Positions 45,693-56,844 of a DNA stretch of 64,000 bases are shown here, in pieces. The translations under genes and the position numbers were made by a program. Position 1 is the stretch's first letter. Each line of letters opens with the position of its first letter. The notes beneath the pieces were generated by a model. That model saw nothing but the letters and a program-made list of their open reading frames with translations, had not been told where the DNA came from and searched no databases. Origin of the DNA: Drosophila persimilis (lineage: Eukaryota > Arthropoda > Insecta > Diptera > Drosophilidae); the NCBI RefSeq assembly GCF_003286085.1, contig NW_020825479.1, positions 124,001 to 188,000 of the forward strand, in the 5' to 3' direction.

Positions 45693-47830
45693 TTCATTCC
45701 CAAAGCTGGGAAAGCCTCGCACTCAGCTGCAAAAGACTTTAGACCAATCAGCCTATCGTCCTTCCTCCTCAAAACCTTTGAGAGACTCGTCGGGCTGCAA
45801 CTGAGGACAACTATACACCCTCAGTTGCTGTCAGGCGCACAGCATGCCTACCGGAAAGGAAAATCCACGGAAACGGCTCTTCATGAAGTGATCTCTGCGG
45901 TAGAGAAATCTCTGCATCACAAAGAGTACTCACTCATAGCATTTCTCGATATTGAGGGAGCTTTCAACAACGTTGTACCGGGTGCCATTACAGAAGCACT
46001 GACTGACCTGGGGGTGGACCGTCACTTGGTGATGCTCATTGATCAATTGCTCACATGCAGGACGGTGACATCATCGATGGGATCGTCCGCCCAGTCAAGG
46101 TATGTCAACAGAGGCACCCCGCAAGGTGGTGTCCTGTCTCCTCTTCTGTGGAACATAGCAGTCAACAAGATTCTATGGGACCTGGAGGGGGGGGCTGCAA
46201 AGTCGTGGCCTATGCGGATGACGTTGCGATTATTTTCTCGGGGAAATACCCCCAAACACTGTGCGACTTAATGTCCACAAAGCTAGCGCAACTGTCGGAT
46301 TGGACGGAATCGCGCGGTCTGGGAGTAAATCCCTCAAAAACGGAACTCGTATTATTCACAAATAAATACAAGGTCCCGCCCCTCAACCCTCCAATACTAC
46401 AAGGATGCAGGCTCTCCTTTAGCGACAGTGCCAGTTACTTAGGGTTGGTAAGTGACAAGAAGCTTAGCTGGAACCTGAATGTCAAAGACAGAGTGAAGAA
46501 GGCAATGACTGCACTCTATACATGCAAAAAAGCTATTGGGCTAAGATGGGGTATGATCCCAAGCATAGTCCAATGGATATATCAAGCTATAGTTAGACCA
46601 ATACTACTCTACGGAGTTACGGTGTGGTGGCCAGCCCTATCAAAAAGGGCGATCACCAAGCAACTGGGCAAAGTCCAGCGGACTGCCGCCCTATGCATCA
46701 GCGGAGCTCTCCGCACCACCCCAAATGATGCGCTAAATGCCATCCTATGCCTACAGAGCCTTGAACTCGCAGGAAAGGAACGGGCAGAAGCAGCAGCAAT
46801 ACGTCTAAGAGACTCAGATCAATGGGTGACACAGTGCATAGGTCACTCAGCCATATTAAATAGCAGTACCGTCCCCTCAAAAACAGACTACCAAGCTCCA
46901 AGAGAGTATACAGACACTCCCTTCGACACAATCATCCCTCATAGAGACGAATGGCTCGAGGAACTCCCAGGCCCTGATGGGGCCATAAGCATCTTCACAG
47001 ATGGATCAAAGCTGGACGACAGAGTCGGAGGGGGAATCTACTCTGAACAGCTAAACATAAGGCATTCCTTCAGACTCCCAGATCATTGCAGTGTCTTTCA
47101 AGCGGAAGTCATAGCAATCAGGGAGGCACTAGACTGCCTACAAGCGGCTGCCGTCACGGCAACCAAGCTAAACATTTATAGCGACAGCCAGGCTGCGATC
47201 AAATCGCTAAGCGCGATTTCCTCGAACTCGGCCACCGTGGCAGACTGCCGCAAATCTCTGCACGAGATGGCTCAGCAATTTGCTATTAGCCTAATTTGGG
47301 TCCCGGGCCACCGGGACATCGAGGGCAACTGTATAGCGGACGAGCTGGCCAGATCTGGCACTACAATCCCCCTTCTCCAAGACAAGGAGGATATCTGTAT
47401 GCCAATGGCCACCTGTAAGCTCATCATAAGGGAGCAATACAAGCGACTAAAAAACGATATGTGGCAAACAGTGCCACGATGTCGCACAACTCGGCAAACA
47501 TGGCCGACCATGGACATGAAGCGCACCTCCGAGCTCCTCAAGTTAAGCAGGAAAAGGTGCAGCGTAGTCACACGTTCCCTCACGGGACACTGGCTAATAG
47601 GCACCCACGCTAACAGGCTGGGGGCCCCACATAACGATTTTTGTCGCAGCTGTAGAGACGAGGAAGAGGAGGAGACAGTGGAACATCTGTTCTGCTCCTG
47701 CCCGGCTCTCAGCAGAAGAAGGCTACAACACCTGGGCTCAGCCTTTCTACACGACATCTCAGAGATGTCCAAACTATGTCCCAGAAGGATAGCGAACTTT
47801 GTGAGAGCATCTGGATGGGATAATTGCTGA
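45693..47830 (+). pseudogene. LOA-type ORF2 remnant: RT and RNase H
   Basis: Starts abruptly inside RT (FIPKAGK, then DFRPISLSSFLLK) and continues with HAYRKGKSTETALHEV, LIAFLDIEGAFNN and RGTPQGGVLSPLLWN. A run of eight G at 46187-46194 shifts the frame; the next frame has the YADD box (VVAYADDVAII). RNase H follows with SIFTDGSKLDD, NIYSDSQAAIKSL and LIWVPGHRDIEGN. A Cys-His motif (CRSCRDEEEEETVEHLFCSC) is near the end. No apurinic endonuclease remains. Confidence 0.8.
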
Positions 47831-48386
47831 CAGGAAGTCTCACAACGCAGGAAGGAAATGATCCTATGCGGTGTCACAACGGGCCGAAGCCGGCCTAAGT
47901 GTGACGGGCTCCGAGCGAGCCCGGCAGCCGCCTCAACCTAACCTAACCTAAATCCAGCCGCACTAGAATCACGCCACTCTTCAGAGATCAATTACTAATC
48001 GATTCTCAAGAACCACGCCATCGTAGCTGACCAATCAGAGGCCCTATTCTCAGCCACCCCCAAGTAATGCAACACCGATCATATGCAGCGGAAGCCTTTC
48101 ATCAAAAGCCGCCTTTCCCACATATCGATCGAGTCACGTACTCCAACTCCAAAGCCGAAGTCGAAGCCAACGCCTCCGAATCCAAATCCGAATCCCAAGC
48201 CGAGCATCATCATATAAATAGTCTACATTTGGGAAGGAAAATCAGTTCTGTTCAAGACAAACGTCAATCGCGACACCGTCGGAGAATTCAACATAAGTTA
48301 ATTCCGTTCAAGACACCAGACATAAGTCATCGTCGGGGAAATAACTAATCTTTTTTAAAATGCAAACTGCAGTGTCGCATATTTAA

Positions 48387-48458
48387 ACATATATATATTA
48401 TAAAATATAATTTCAACATTTCTGACAACGAATAATTTAAAATGGAAATCAAACGAAA
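48387..48458 (-). other. Remaining 3' UTR of the Argonaute gene
   Basis: 72 bp of AT-rich sequence between stop codon and LTR 4. The minus strand has AT-rich motifs (ATTATA, TTATAA) but no clear AATAAA, so the native poly(A) site may have been displaced by the array. Confidence 0.4.
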
Positions 48459-51177
48459 CTAAACAAAGTACATGGGGTTCTTGCTGGACAGGGCCGGGTC
48501 GATCAACCGCTTCTTGTACTCCTGTTGGGGGGAGGCGAAGGTCGTGGTGCCAGTGAGGTACACGCGTCCGCGAGCGGCGGCCAGGTGGGCCAGGTAGGCC
48601 GGGGCCGGGTAGGAAACGGCCCGGTTGCAGCGGGGAAACAGGTGGCACAGGTTGTGGGTCAGCTGCTGGAGGAGGTCGATGTCCAGGCGGCCCGTGTTCG
48701 CGATCACGTTGTAGCGAGTGGGCCTGGCCGTGCCCTTGATGGACTGGTGGCTGACCATGAACCACTGCACCTCGTTGGGATGCACTATGGTGCGGTCCAC
48801 GACGGTCCCCGGCTCCACGTTGTTGAACTTGTTGGACTCCGAGGGGCAGCCGCTCGGGAAGAAGCGCGTGTGGTGCCGTTTGACCACTATAATGCAGCAG
48901 ATTTTCGGCTTGATTCCAATCTGTGGAGAGAAGGGTCTGGGATCAGCAGAGTGGAGTAGGGGATCGAGATTCAACTCACCTTGGCACAGGCCACGGACAT
49001 CCCTCGCAGCTCCTCGTTCCTGATCTTCGGGAACTGGCCGTCGCTGACCCCGTCGCGGTAGTACATGATGTGCTCCGGATAGCACTGGCGGTACTTGCGG
49101 TAGACGCGCAGGTGCTCGGTCAGGATGGACTCCATGTCCTCGATCTCCTCGAGGGCCCCTCGCTGCAGGCGGTACTGCACGTTGTAGGACGCCCCGAAGG
49201 CGTCGTGGGACGCGACCACGCCGACGACACTGGGAATCTCCCGCTGCTCCGGCGAGGGGTGCGTGACGTCGGCCCCCACGAACATGACGTTCTTGGGCAG
49301 CGCGGCCGTGTCGGCCTTCAGCGTGTGGTTGATGCCGTTCAGCTTGGAGTTCATCTTCAGCAGCAGGTTCCCCACCACCTGCCCGTTGCACCTCCGCTCG
49401 ACGGTCGCCTGCTTGATGCACTGCGTCAGGATTCCGTACTCCAGCTCCGCCTTCTGCTTGAGCTTGTCGTAGAAGTTCCCGGAATTCGGGATCACCACAA
49501 GCACCAGGTCGTATTGACCCGCCTTGAACTCCTTGAAGCTTGGGTCCAGGCTCCTGACGTCCGTGTACGTCCGTATCTCTGCCTTGGGGGCCAGGGACAT
49601 GTTGACACGCGCACTGTGGCTAAGGACCTGCAAGGAGGGGGAATCATAACAGAGATCCTCTCGGTAGGGCACTCCCTACTCACAAACTGCTCGAAGTCCC
49701 GCATCTTGTTGTAGTTCAGGCCTGGGTGGAGGATGGCCCACTTGTGGGCCTTCGGCCTCGAGTCGAAGAACTGCGACCTGTCGATGTGCCACAAGCCGTT
49801 CCTCACACTGGCCGAGGCCTTGTTCCGGTACTGGATCAGGGGGGGGTCGAGGACGCGCGTCTGCACCACGATGAAGTCCGTGTTGAGGCGAAAGCCGAAC
49901 CGCGAGATGGTGGGGTCCGCGTTGTAGTCGAAGTGCCGCAGCAGATCCAGGATCTTGCCCTTGCGCGCGTTCGTCGAGGTGGCTGCAATGTCCACGATGC
50001 CCGCCGACTGCACCTTGGAGTCCTTCCGCTGCAAAGGGAGCAATCAGAGCAGGGATCGTGCTGCATGGAGTGGGGTGGGTGGAGGTGGACTCACGTTCAG
50101 AGCCTGCTTCCCCTCGATGCGGCACAGCTCAATGGGCAGATAGACGGACATCTGCGGCGATCCGACGTGGAGGCAGAGGAGGTTGGGGAACCGCAGAGCG
50201 TGGCCGCGACTCTTGAAGTAGGCCGCTACCGTCACCTTCGTCCCATCACAGTTGAACGCCTGCCTGGTGGCCGGGTACTGGGTCAGCGCATTGACCTTGT
50301 AGACCCTCGTGGCGCTGAGGAAGGACTTCGGCGGCTCGTAGGCCACCGAGATGCCCTTGAGGTGCGCATCGATATCCGAGCGCCTGCTCTCGAGGTTCGT
50401 CTGGGCTGTGATCTTGCTCTTCGTCTGGAAGCGCTCCAGGTACTCGACGACCGGCATCGCCAGTTGGAAGCACTTGTGCGTTATGTCCACGTTCACGAAC
50501 GGCCGATCGCCGAGCACCAGCGCCTGGAACAGCCCGAACAGAACCTCCTCCCCGTTCTCCAGGCTGTGGACCTTCCCCGGCTCGGATAGCTGGTAGAAAC
50601 TCCGCCCCGAGCGCACCGCCTTGCTGTGGCACGGCGCGGCCAGCACCACCTCCAGGCACTGCAGCGCCCGCATGGGCTTCTCGTATATCCTGTCGCGCAT
50701 GTAGGTGCGCAGGGAGTTCAGGTCCACCTCCGGGTTCGCGGTCTCCTTAATCTCCACGGCGTACTTGAGCTTCCTGCCGTACGGATCGCTGACGGTTACC
50801 TCCGCGCCCTGGGACCGGCAGTTGAGCTTCTCCACGGAGTAGCAGGAGGCCCGTCCATCGAAGGCCGCCACCGCACCTTCCAAATGCTCCACGCGGAACT
50901 TGTCGAACGCCAGCCGGTAGAACTTCTTCGGCAGCTCCGGCACGAACTTCACATCGTAGTGGTATGCCACCGCCGGCATCCTGTCCAGATTCACCTGCAG
51001 GTAGTTCACAGCCACCTCGCCCAGGCGGCCCACAGTGCCGCGCTTGAGGCCCTGGACACGGGGTCCGTCTCCTTGTCCCCGCTCCGGCTCGGGCACTTGG
51101 TCGCTCTTCAGGGCCTCGGCGGCCGCGCCGGGCTCGGCAACTGGCTTCTTCTTTTTGTAGTTCTTGCTTCTGGCCAT
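48459..51177 (-). CDS. AGO2: Argonaute-2-like slicer, four exons, 845 aa
   Basis: Exons on the minus strand: 51177-50095, 50028-49684, 49627-48980 and 48920-48459. Each coding length is a multiple of three, every intron starts GTGAGT and ends CAG, and introns are 52-67 bp. The protein (361+115+216+153) has a short basic N-terminus (MARSKNYKKKKP), N and linker domains, PAZ at about 241-361, MID, then PIWI. The catalytic triad is present: Asp 596 (FVGADVTHPSP), Asp 668 (YYRDGVSDGQF) and His 804 (YLAHLAAARGR). It ends in MYFV. It should load small RNAs and cleave targets in the cytoplasm. It lacks the long Gln-rich N-terminus of D. melanogaster AGO2, as some obscura-group paralogues do. Which paralogue it is cannot be told here. 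A possible 5' UTR donor (GTAAGT) is at 51228. Confidence 0.93.
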
Positions 51178-52114
51178 TCCGACCTTTGCTTCTGCTTCGA
51201 AAGGGTTAATAGATATTTATTTACTTACCTGTGTGTCTCTGAATGTCTCCAGACGACTGAAAATTTACTGTGTTTCAGGATAGGATGTTTGGAATATGTA
51301 TGTTTCTCGGTTGCTATGTACTCTAGGTTTCACAAGTACAAAACATACATATTTGAAGCATAAATAGGGAAGGTGTTTCGTTTTATATAGGGCGGACTTA
51401 CACACCTTCACCAGCTGATCCAGTGCCACAGTAGCGACTTGCTCACACGCACTTCTTCGTTCGGGGTTTGGGGCTCCCTTTGAGTGGGGGGTAATACCAG
51501 TGGCCGATATCTGATCAGATAAATTAGCTGTGACCGGAATAATTGGGAAAGATTTGTGGCAAATTCAATGAGCCCAGATGTACCAGATAGAACAGATACA
51601 CCAGATAGACCAAAAGATATGCTGAGTGATTCCGAGTAATAAATCAATAAATTACCCCGGTCTTACGCCAATCTTACGCCATGCAAAACTGTTTGGGGCC
51701 GGGCCGGGCCGGGAATCCGGCACAAGAGCCGCGGATAGTCCGAAACCGAAAACCGCGATATCCAGATATAGATGTATAAATCGGAGCAGAGGTTGAAATT
51801 AAGTTATACGCGACTAACCCCCCCTCCCCACTCCCTCCTTCCCCCTCCCTTCACCCTCCGCCGTTTATGTATTCAACGAACGCCTAAAATTGCGCCACAC
51901 AGCGCTATTCATATATTCAAAAAAGATTTATCATAAAGTCTGGCGCGAGACTCCCCCCCTCCCACTCCCAGTGCCCCTCCCTGCCCCCCCCAACCATATA
52001 TCGCACTCCATATATTATCGGGCGGGAATATGTGCGTAGATTTCGTTGCACTCATGCCTCTCCTCCCCTCTCTCTCTTCTCTCTCCACCCTTCTCTCTTG
52101 TATCTTCCGCAGGG
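51178..52114. other. Region upstream of the Argonaute gene
   Basis: No convincing gene. The proximal part holds a possible 5' UTR with donor at 51228 (minus strand). Further on are GC-rich (GGGCCGGGCCGGGCC near 51700) and C-rich stretches, then a pyrimidine-rich tract (52055-52113). Confidence 0.4.
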
Positions 52115-52437
52115 TCCAGTCCATGAGCAGCGCTAGAAATCGCGGCAGCAATCGTGATCAGGAGGTGGAACGCTTCCGATCAAGCGAGGATAATGTGTTC
52201 AATATTTCGCAATCGCATCGATTATCGGGGCGGCACAGGCACCAGGAACGGCTCAGCTGGCGGCGATAGGGACAGGGACAAGGAGCGGGAGAGGGAGAAT
52301 CTCCTTGCCAAGGAGCTGGATGCGGACAGCAATGGTGGGATCGAGACGATAGCCCCTAGTTTCTAGCCCGAGCCCAAGCCGGAGACGGAGGTGGAGTTGG
52401 AGCCCACCGCGGGTGTCTTTTGTGGTCTTTTTTTAGG
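52115..52437 (+). pseudogene. Decaying host exon
   Basis: A strong acceptor (CTTGTATCTTCCGCAG) ends at 52112-52113. ATG at 52123 opens MSSARNRGSNRDQEVERF, which reads like a real protein for about 30 codons. It then makes better sense in another frame (GDRDRDKERERENLLAKEL), which passes a single TAG at 52364-52366 into PEPKPETEVELEPTAG. A frameshift near 52210-52230 and a stop suggest a host exon turned pseudogene. Gene not recognised. Low-complexity composition leaves room for chance. Confidence 0.35.
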
Positions 52438-54976
52438 AGATCCCGTGGTTTTAGTTTGAATTTAAACAGAATTTCCACCTGTTTTCCACGGCATTCCATA
52501 ACAATTTCCATAGAGCAATATATACAATATTTTCTGCCCAATCTTTTCGTTTGCCTTTAGGTTTTAAAAGGAGCTTATTCTGAAAAAAAGGACTGACTAC
52601 AACACAAATCGAATCGCATGCCACAAATGCATATCCCGCCTGGCCTGTGGCCTCTAACGACCCCCGGATACCCTCTGCGCAGTGGCCCCCTTAAAAAGTT
52701 CGCACCCATTTTGGGGCTCGTTAAAATTCCGACCAAATCACAGCGAAATGAAACGAGAACACAACTGAAAGAAAAAGAGAGAAGAAAAAAAAACCAACGT
52801 AAATTGCAAATATTTCATTCTGTTTCTTCTGCTTCTCCTTCTTTATGTTTTACGATACACGATATACAGTATGCCATGTGTGTGTGTGTGTGCGCGCGCT
52901 CCCCCTGGCTCATTTCCTTGCGATTCCCGGCCCCCTTTTCGTACGTTTTATGCCTTTTTGCATACATACTTTATATATTTGCGCAAAATTTATGTGCGCT
53001 ATTGTTTTTATGGCATGCACCCATTTCTCCCCCCAAATAGCCCCATGCAACCAGCACACCATCGCTCTACCATCGCTCAGATATGAGTTGCCATAAACTG
53101 TATTACGTGTGTGTGTGTGTGCTTTTCCGATACGAATCCAATTTCTCAGAGGCAACAATGGGCCATGGGCGGTGGGCGATGGGCGGAGCCGTAAGAAGAT
53201 AAGCGAAAATGGCGCACCGCCTTATGACGCGACTTAACGGGATTCCATGTGCCCTGATTATGGGCATAAACACAAGCCAATCCCTCGCTCTTTTCATTCA
53301 AAAGAAAATTTAAATAAACCGATAAACCTCTCCGCCAAGCAAAAGATACAGAAATGAAGACAAGCAAACTGCTTTAATTAAAGCCCAAAAAGAAGTCGCT
53401 TCGAGTCGAGTGGATGAACTCCTCACTTGTTTATGACCCGCAACCGTGGCAGCGATCAGATACAATATCTTCACCTGACACTAGTGCCCCGAACCGCTGC
53501 ACTGCAGTCGGAGTGGTGACAATTTATGACATACAACATTGCCGCCGAACAAGAACAACTTCTTCTGCCATCCTCCAAGCTCCAGCCTCCATTCTGCATG
53601 GTAGCCAATGGCCGCTGAGCTTATGAAAATCATAAACATTCAACGACGGCCGCCAGTGACATCCGAGCAACGAATATGCATTTTAATAAAATATCCTAAA
53701 AGCCCCATAAATCACACCCAGCCCAGCCATCGCGTGCTGCTCCTTCTCAAGAGAGGAGTTTATCTCGCGTCTGCTGCTTAATGGGACCCTGCTCTGGACC
53801 CTGGGCCCTGCCACACGTTCAGCTTTGGGCTGCTCTCCATCTGCATCTGGGATCCGCTTTGCACCCAAAAACAACTACAATTTTGTATATCTAATGGGGA
53901 ATGCCTTTGGAGTATCTGTACAGTAGTTCGCTTATTCCCTTTTCCATATTCGATCTTTAAAGAACCTATAGATCACCCCTTTACTGGTTATATACCCCCC
54001 AAAGAACACACAGATGTACAAGATCATATATTTTACCACACTTTTAAAGGCAACTCTTCAATCTTCCCAAATCCCCACTCAAAACTTTTGCTTTGACTCT
54101 CCAAAAACTGCTTTCATAATACATAATTATGTGTGAGCCACAAATTATTTAAACTATGTCGGATGTGCCGTCAAGTGCCAACTGTCGAGAGGTGCATTTC
54201 AGAGCCGACACTTTTCGTCTAGACTTGGGCAGCCGTCGGCACAATTAGCCAAGAACAGAGCCGAGATGGAGCAGCTATAATTATGACATATGAAGGCAGG
54301 GAACGACCGAGCGACCCATGTCAAAAAACGGCATAATTTGGAGCTGATCGGAGACTGGACGTGGACAAGGGTCTCGTGGGTCTGGGGTTTCGTGGAATAA
54401 TGATGCTGGACTCTTGACACATTTGAGGGCTAATTTAAAAGTCTCGCACATGACCATGTACACGGCTGCATCGATTATGACCAAACGATAGGACAAGGAA
54501 AGAGAAGGCAAGTCCCCCGTTTCACGGAATGAAATGAAATGAAAAGTAAATACGAAAATTGGGCCATAATCAACATGGCACATTGTATACAAGTGTCCTC
54601 TACCCCCACAGACCGACCTGACCCGACCCTCAGACAGACATTTAACGATAACACCCAAAGATATCAAAATCGAAATATCGTTAGACAGCCCCGCGCAAAA
54701 TGCTTGACAAGCATAACAAACACGAAGTACATGGAGGGTGCCCCAATTTATTTTTCTACCCCATACAACGCCCCCATTGGCACGCCCACCAAAGGAGAAA
54801 AGTGGGGGGGAGTGGGGAGAGCTAAAACGAAAACATTTTTCCAGCTCAACTCGCCTCGGAATCGATAACGATGAAGGGGAAAACTGCACGAAGCGAACAA
54901 AGGAGACATCGACATCCAGACAGCACCCAAGGTGGGAGGGAGATTTCCTGGAGGTGGAGGGGAGGCAGCTTATTAG
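52438..54976. other. Intergenic DNA without recognised gene
   Basis: Contains GT-rich microsatellites (about 52876-52902 and 53108-53122), A and T runs and scattered short frames on both strands that lack domains, splice context or codon bias. I see no TE protein or RNA gene. Confidence 0.4.
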
Positions 54977-55173
54977 ATGTACCAGTACTCGCAGAGATGC
55001 CCGAATGATGGTGTGTTCTATCAAGATTCATCTAGAGCTAGCCCTGGAGTTCCTGTTTTGGTAAGACTTTTCTTGGATTATACAAACCTTCAACAATGCA
55101 AAATTATATACATAAAAACTTCCTTTTTTTGTAGGAAATCAAGCTCGATTCCCCCAAGCAACCCCGTCACTGA
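54977..55173 (+). CDS. Candidate small spliced gene, 40 aa
   Basis: ATG at 54977 opens 28 codons (MYQYSQRCPNDGVFYQDSS...) that end exactly at a donor TTG|GTAAGA (55060/55061). A 74-bp AT-rich intron ends in CCTTTTTTTGTAG at 55134. The second exon (GAAATCAAGCTC...) keeps the frame and stops at 55171-55173. Splice signals and intron size are typical of Drosophila. A TAG directly before the ATG closes the frame upstream, though TTATTAG could itself be an acceptor, making this an internal exon of a larger gene. No homologue recognised. Confidence 0.3.
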
Positions 55174-55601
55174 AGGCAAACTCTAAAATATGTAGTGCAA
55201 TCAAATTTGAGGAGCAACCGCAGCTTGTGGCAAGTGCTAGCCCATATTTGGCCATCATTTGAGTGGCAGGCAAACGGCGTCCTAAAACGAAAGATTTCTA
55301 GAAATCTGTCCTGCCATTCAAATATGTACATACATCAGGTATTGTATGTATGAATACAAAATACATAGATAGTTGCACAGTCGAGGGCTCGGGCAGTGGA
55401 TTTTCACCATATTTAATACATTAATACATAAATAAAAAATCATTAAATTTACTCGAAAAAATTATAAAATATAATACAATACAAACAATATTAATAGAAA
55501 AATTAGATTAAAATTAAGTTATAAATTAAAAAAATTAAATTATAAATTATATTAAAATTAAATTAAATTAAATTAATAAATACAACAAAATAAATAATTA
55601 A
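55174..55601. other. AT-rich flank
   Basis: Simple A/T sequence with TAAAATTAAATT repeats from about 55420. No gene seen. Confidence 0.5.
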
Positions 55602-56706
55602 CGAGGGGGAACGTTGTGAGTTGCTGCGGACACCGCAACTCTACGGTTATACCCGATACTAAGTCAGTATGGCTCTCCTCCGACAGACGCCGCTTATATT
55701 AAACGACACGACAAAGAGTGCGTGCGAGAGAGACAGAAAATCAGTCTGAGCGTGACGTCGGGCGCTGCGTAGCCACTGCAAATTGATTTGTTCCTTTTGG
55801 CTAAAAAAATGGTCTGATCTGATCCAGATTCAGCAATCTAATAGATATGGTCATTATCTATGATTCTGCGTTTTTAGTTTTCTCAAATCTGCAATATTGT
55901 GGATGCAACAGATTTTCGTCCTTTGTGGGGGCGGATGGGGGTGGGGCGAAATTCTGAGATATACGTTTTATAGTGACATTTTAAAGGAGTGTGTGCACCA
56001 AATTTGGTTACTCTAGCCTTAATAGTCTCTGAGATTTGTGGTTGCCTCAGATTTTCGTCCTTTGCGGGGGCGGAAGGGGGTGTGGCGAAATTTGGACAGG
56101 AAACGGTAAAGGTCCGATATCACAGGAGTGTGGATACCAAATTTGGTTGCTCTGGCTTTTATAGGTTCTGAGATCCTTGAACTCATATTTTGGAATTGGC
56201 AAAACCGACCATGAAACCTGTGTGTTAGAGTGAGACAGAGCGAGAAAGAGTGATATTGTTTTCGTGATTCTGGCTGTAATAATTATACGATCTGGTTCAG
56301 ATTTTGCACTCTAGAAGATATAGTCATCTTCTACGATTCTGCGTTTTTAGTTTTCTCGTATCGTCGAAATTGTGGATGCCACAGATTTTCGCCCTTTGTG
56401 GGGGCGGAAGTGGGCGGGGCAAAGTTTTGAAATATTTTTGGAGCAGTGACATATCACAGAAGTCTGGATCCAAAACATCGTTGCTCTAGCTCTTATAGTC
56501 TTTGAGCATTAGGCGCTGAAGGGGACGGACAGACGGACAGACGGACGGACGGACAGACAGACAGGGCTCAATCGACTCGGCTATTGATGCTGATCAAGAA
56601 TATATATACTTTATAGGGTCGGAAACGATTCCTTCTGGACGTTACACACATCCACTTTTACCACAAATCTAATATACCCCAATACTCATTTTGAGTATCG
56701 GGTATA
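55602..56706 (-). mobile_element. Left arm DINE-1 (D6) of an inverted pair
   Basis: 1105 bp, starting ACGAGGGGGAACG with the hairpin and ending GAGTATCGGGTATA. It contains an extra internal segment (near 55950-56100) that D1-D5 lack. The arm is the near-perfect inverse of 56845-57949. Confidence 0.8.
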
Positions 56707-56844
56707 AAAATCAATGTTGTAACGAACCTGCTTTTTGGGCTCGCTTGAGTTTGCTGGGCTTGCTCAGCGGTCGGCAGATTCGCAGCAACGTATTTTTATT
56801 GTTGCCCCCAACGACAAATGATAAGACTTTCCTTTTCTTTTTAT
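56707..56844 (-). other. Spacer between inverted DINE-1 copies, probably an LTR end
   Basis: 138 bp that is not DINE-1. On the minus strand it joins across the DINE-1 at 56845 to the 3' tail of the element at 57950 onward, and ends GGTTCGTTACAACA near 56715, which could be the end of that element's LTR. Confidence 0.4.

Larger units (their letters stand above)
44151..47949 (+). mobile_element. Internally deleted LOA-type non-LTR retrotransposon
   Basis: Flanked by a 13-bp target duplication AAATCCAGCCGCA (44138-44150 and 47950-47962). Ends with repeated CCTAA instead of poly(A). ORF1 with a nucleic-acid-binding C-terminal domain, then RT and RNase H with a C-terminal Cys-His motif, fit the LOA clade (bilbo and TRIM are obscura-group examples). 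A deletion joins ORF1 near 45690 to the middle of RT and removes the endonuclease and RT N-terminus. Non-autonomous. Confidence 0.8.
22604..48386 (+). mobile_element. Array of three 17.6/297-type errantivirus-like units with four LTRs
   Basis: LTRs begin AGTGACATATC at 22604, 29096, 36528 and 43916, and each pair encloses one gag-pol-env internal region. Primer site is Ser type (TGGCGCAGTCGGTAGGAT) and the polypurine tract AATGGGGG precedes each downstream LTR. LTR ends (AGT...), insertion in a TATA-rich target and three-gene layout match the 17.6/297/Tom/Zam group. No unit is intact. Sharing LTRs between units points to unequal recombination between LTRs, not independent insertions. The target duplication cannot be resolved in the AT-rich flanks. 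Confidence 0.88.
43916..48386 (+). repeat. LTR 4, split by a LOA-type insertion and lacking its poly(A) signal
   Basis: Left part 43916-44150, right part 47950-48386. TATA box and initiator survive (48213-48247). Compared with LTR 3, a 34-bp segment containing AATAAA is missing after CTAATC (near 48350), between two ATC repeats. The LTR ends about 73 bp from the Argonaute stop codon. Confidence 0.85.

Noticed and set aside
49676-50125. Long frames on the opposite strand and other phases of the Argonaute gene
   Set aside because: GC-rich coding DNA yields chance open frames. The exon model fully explains the region.
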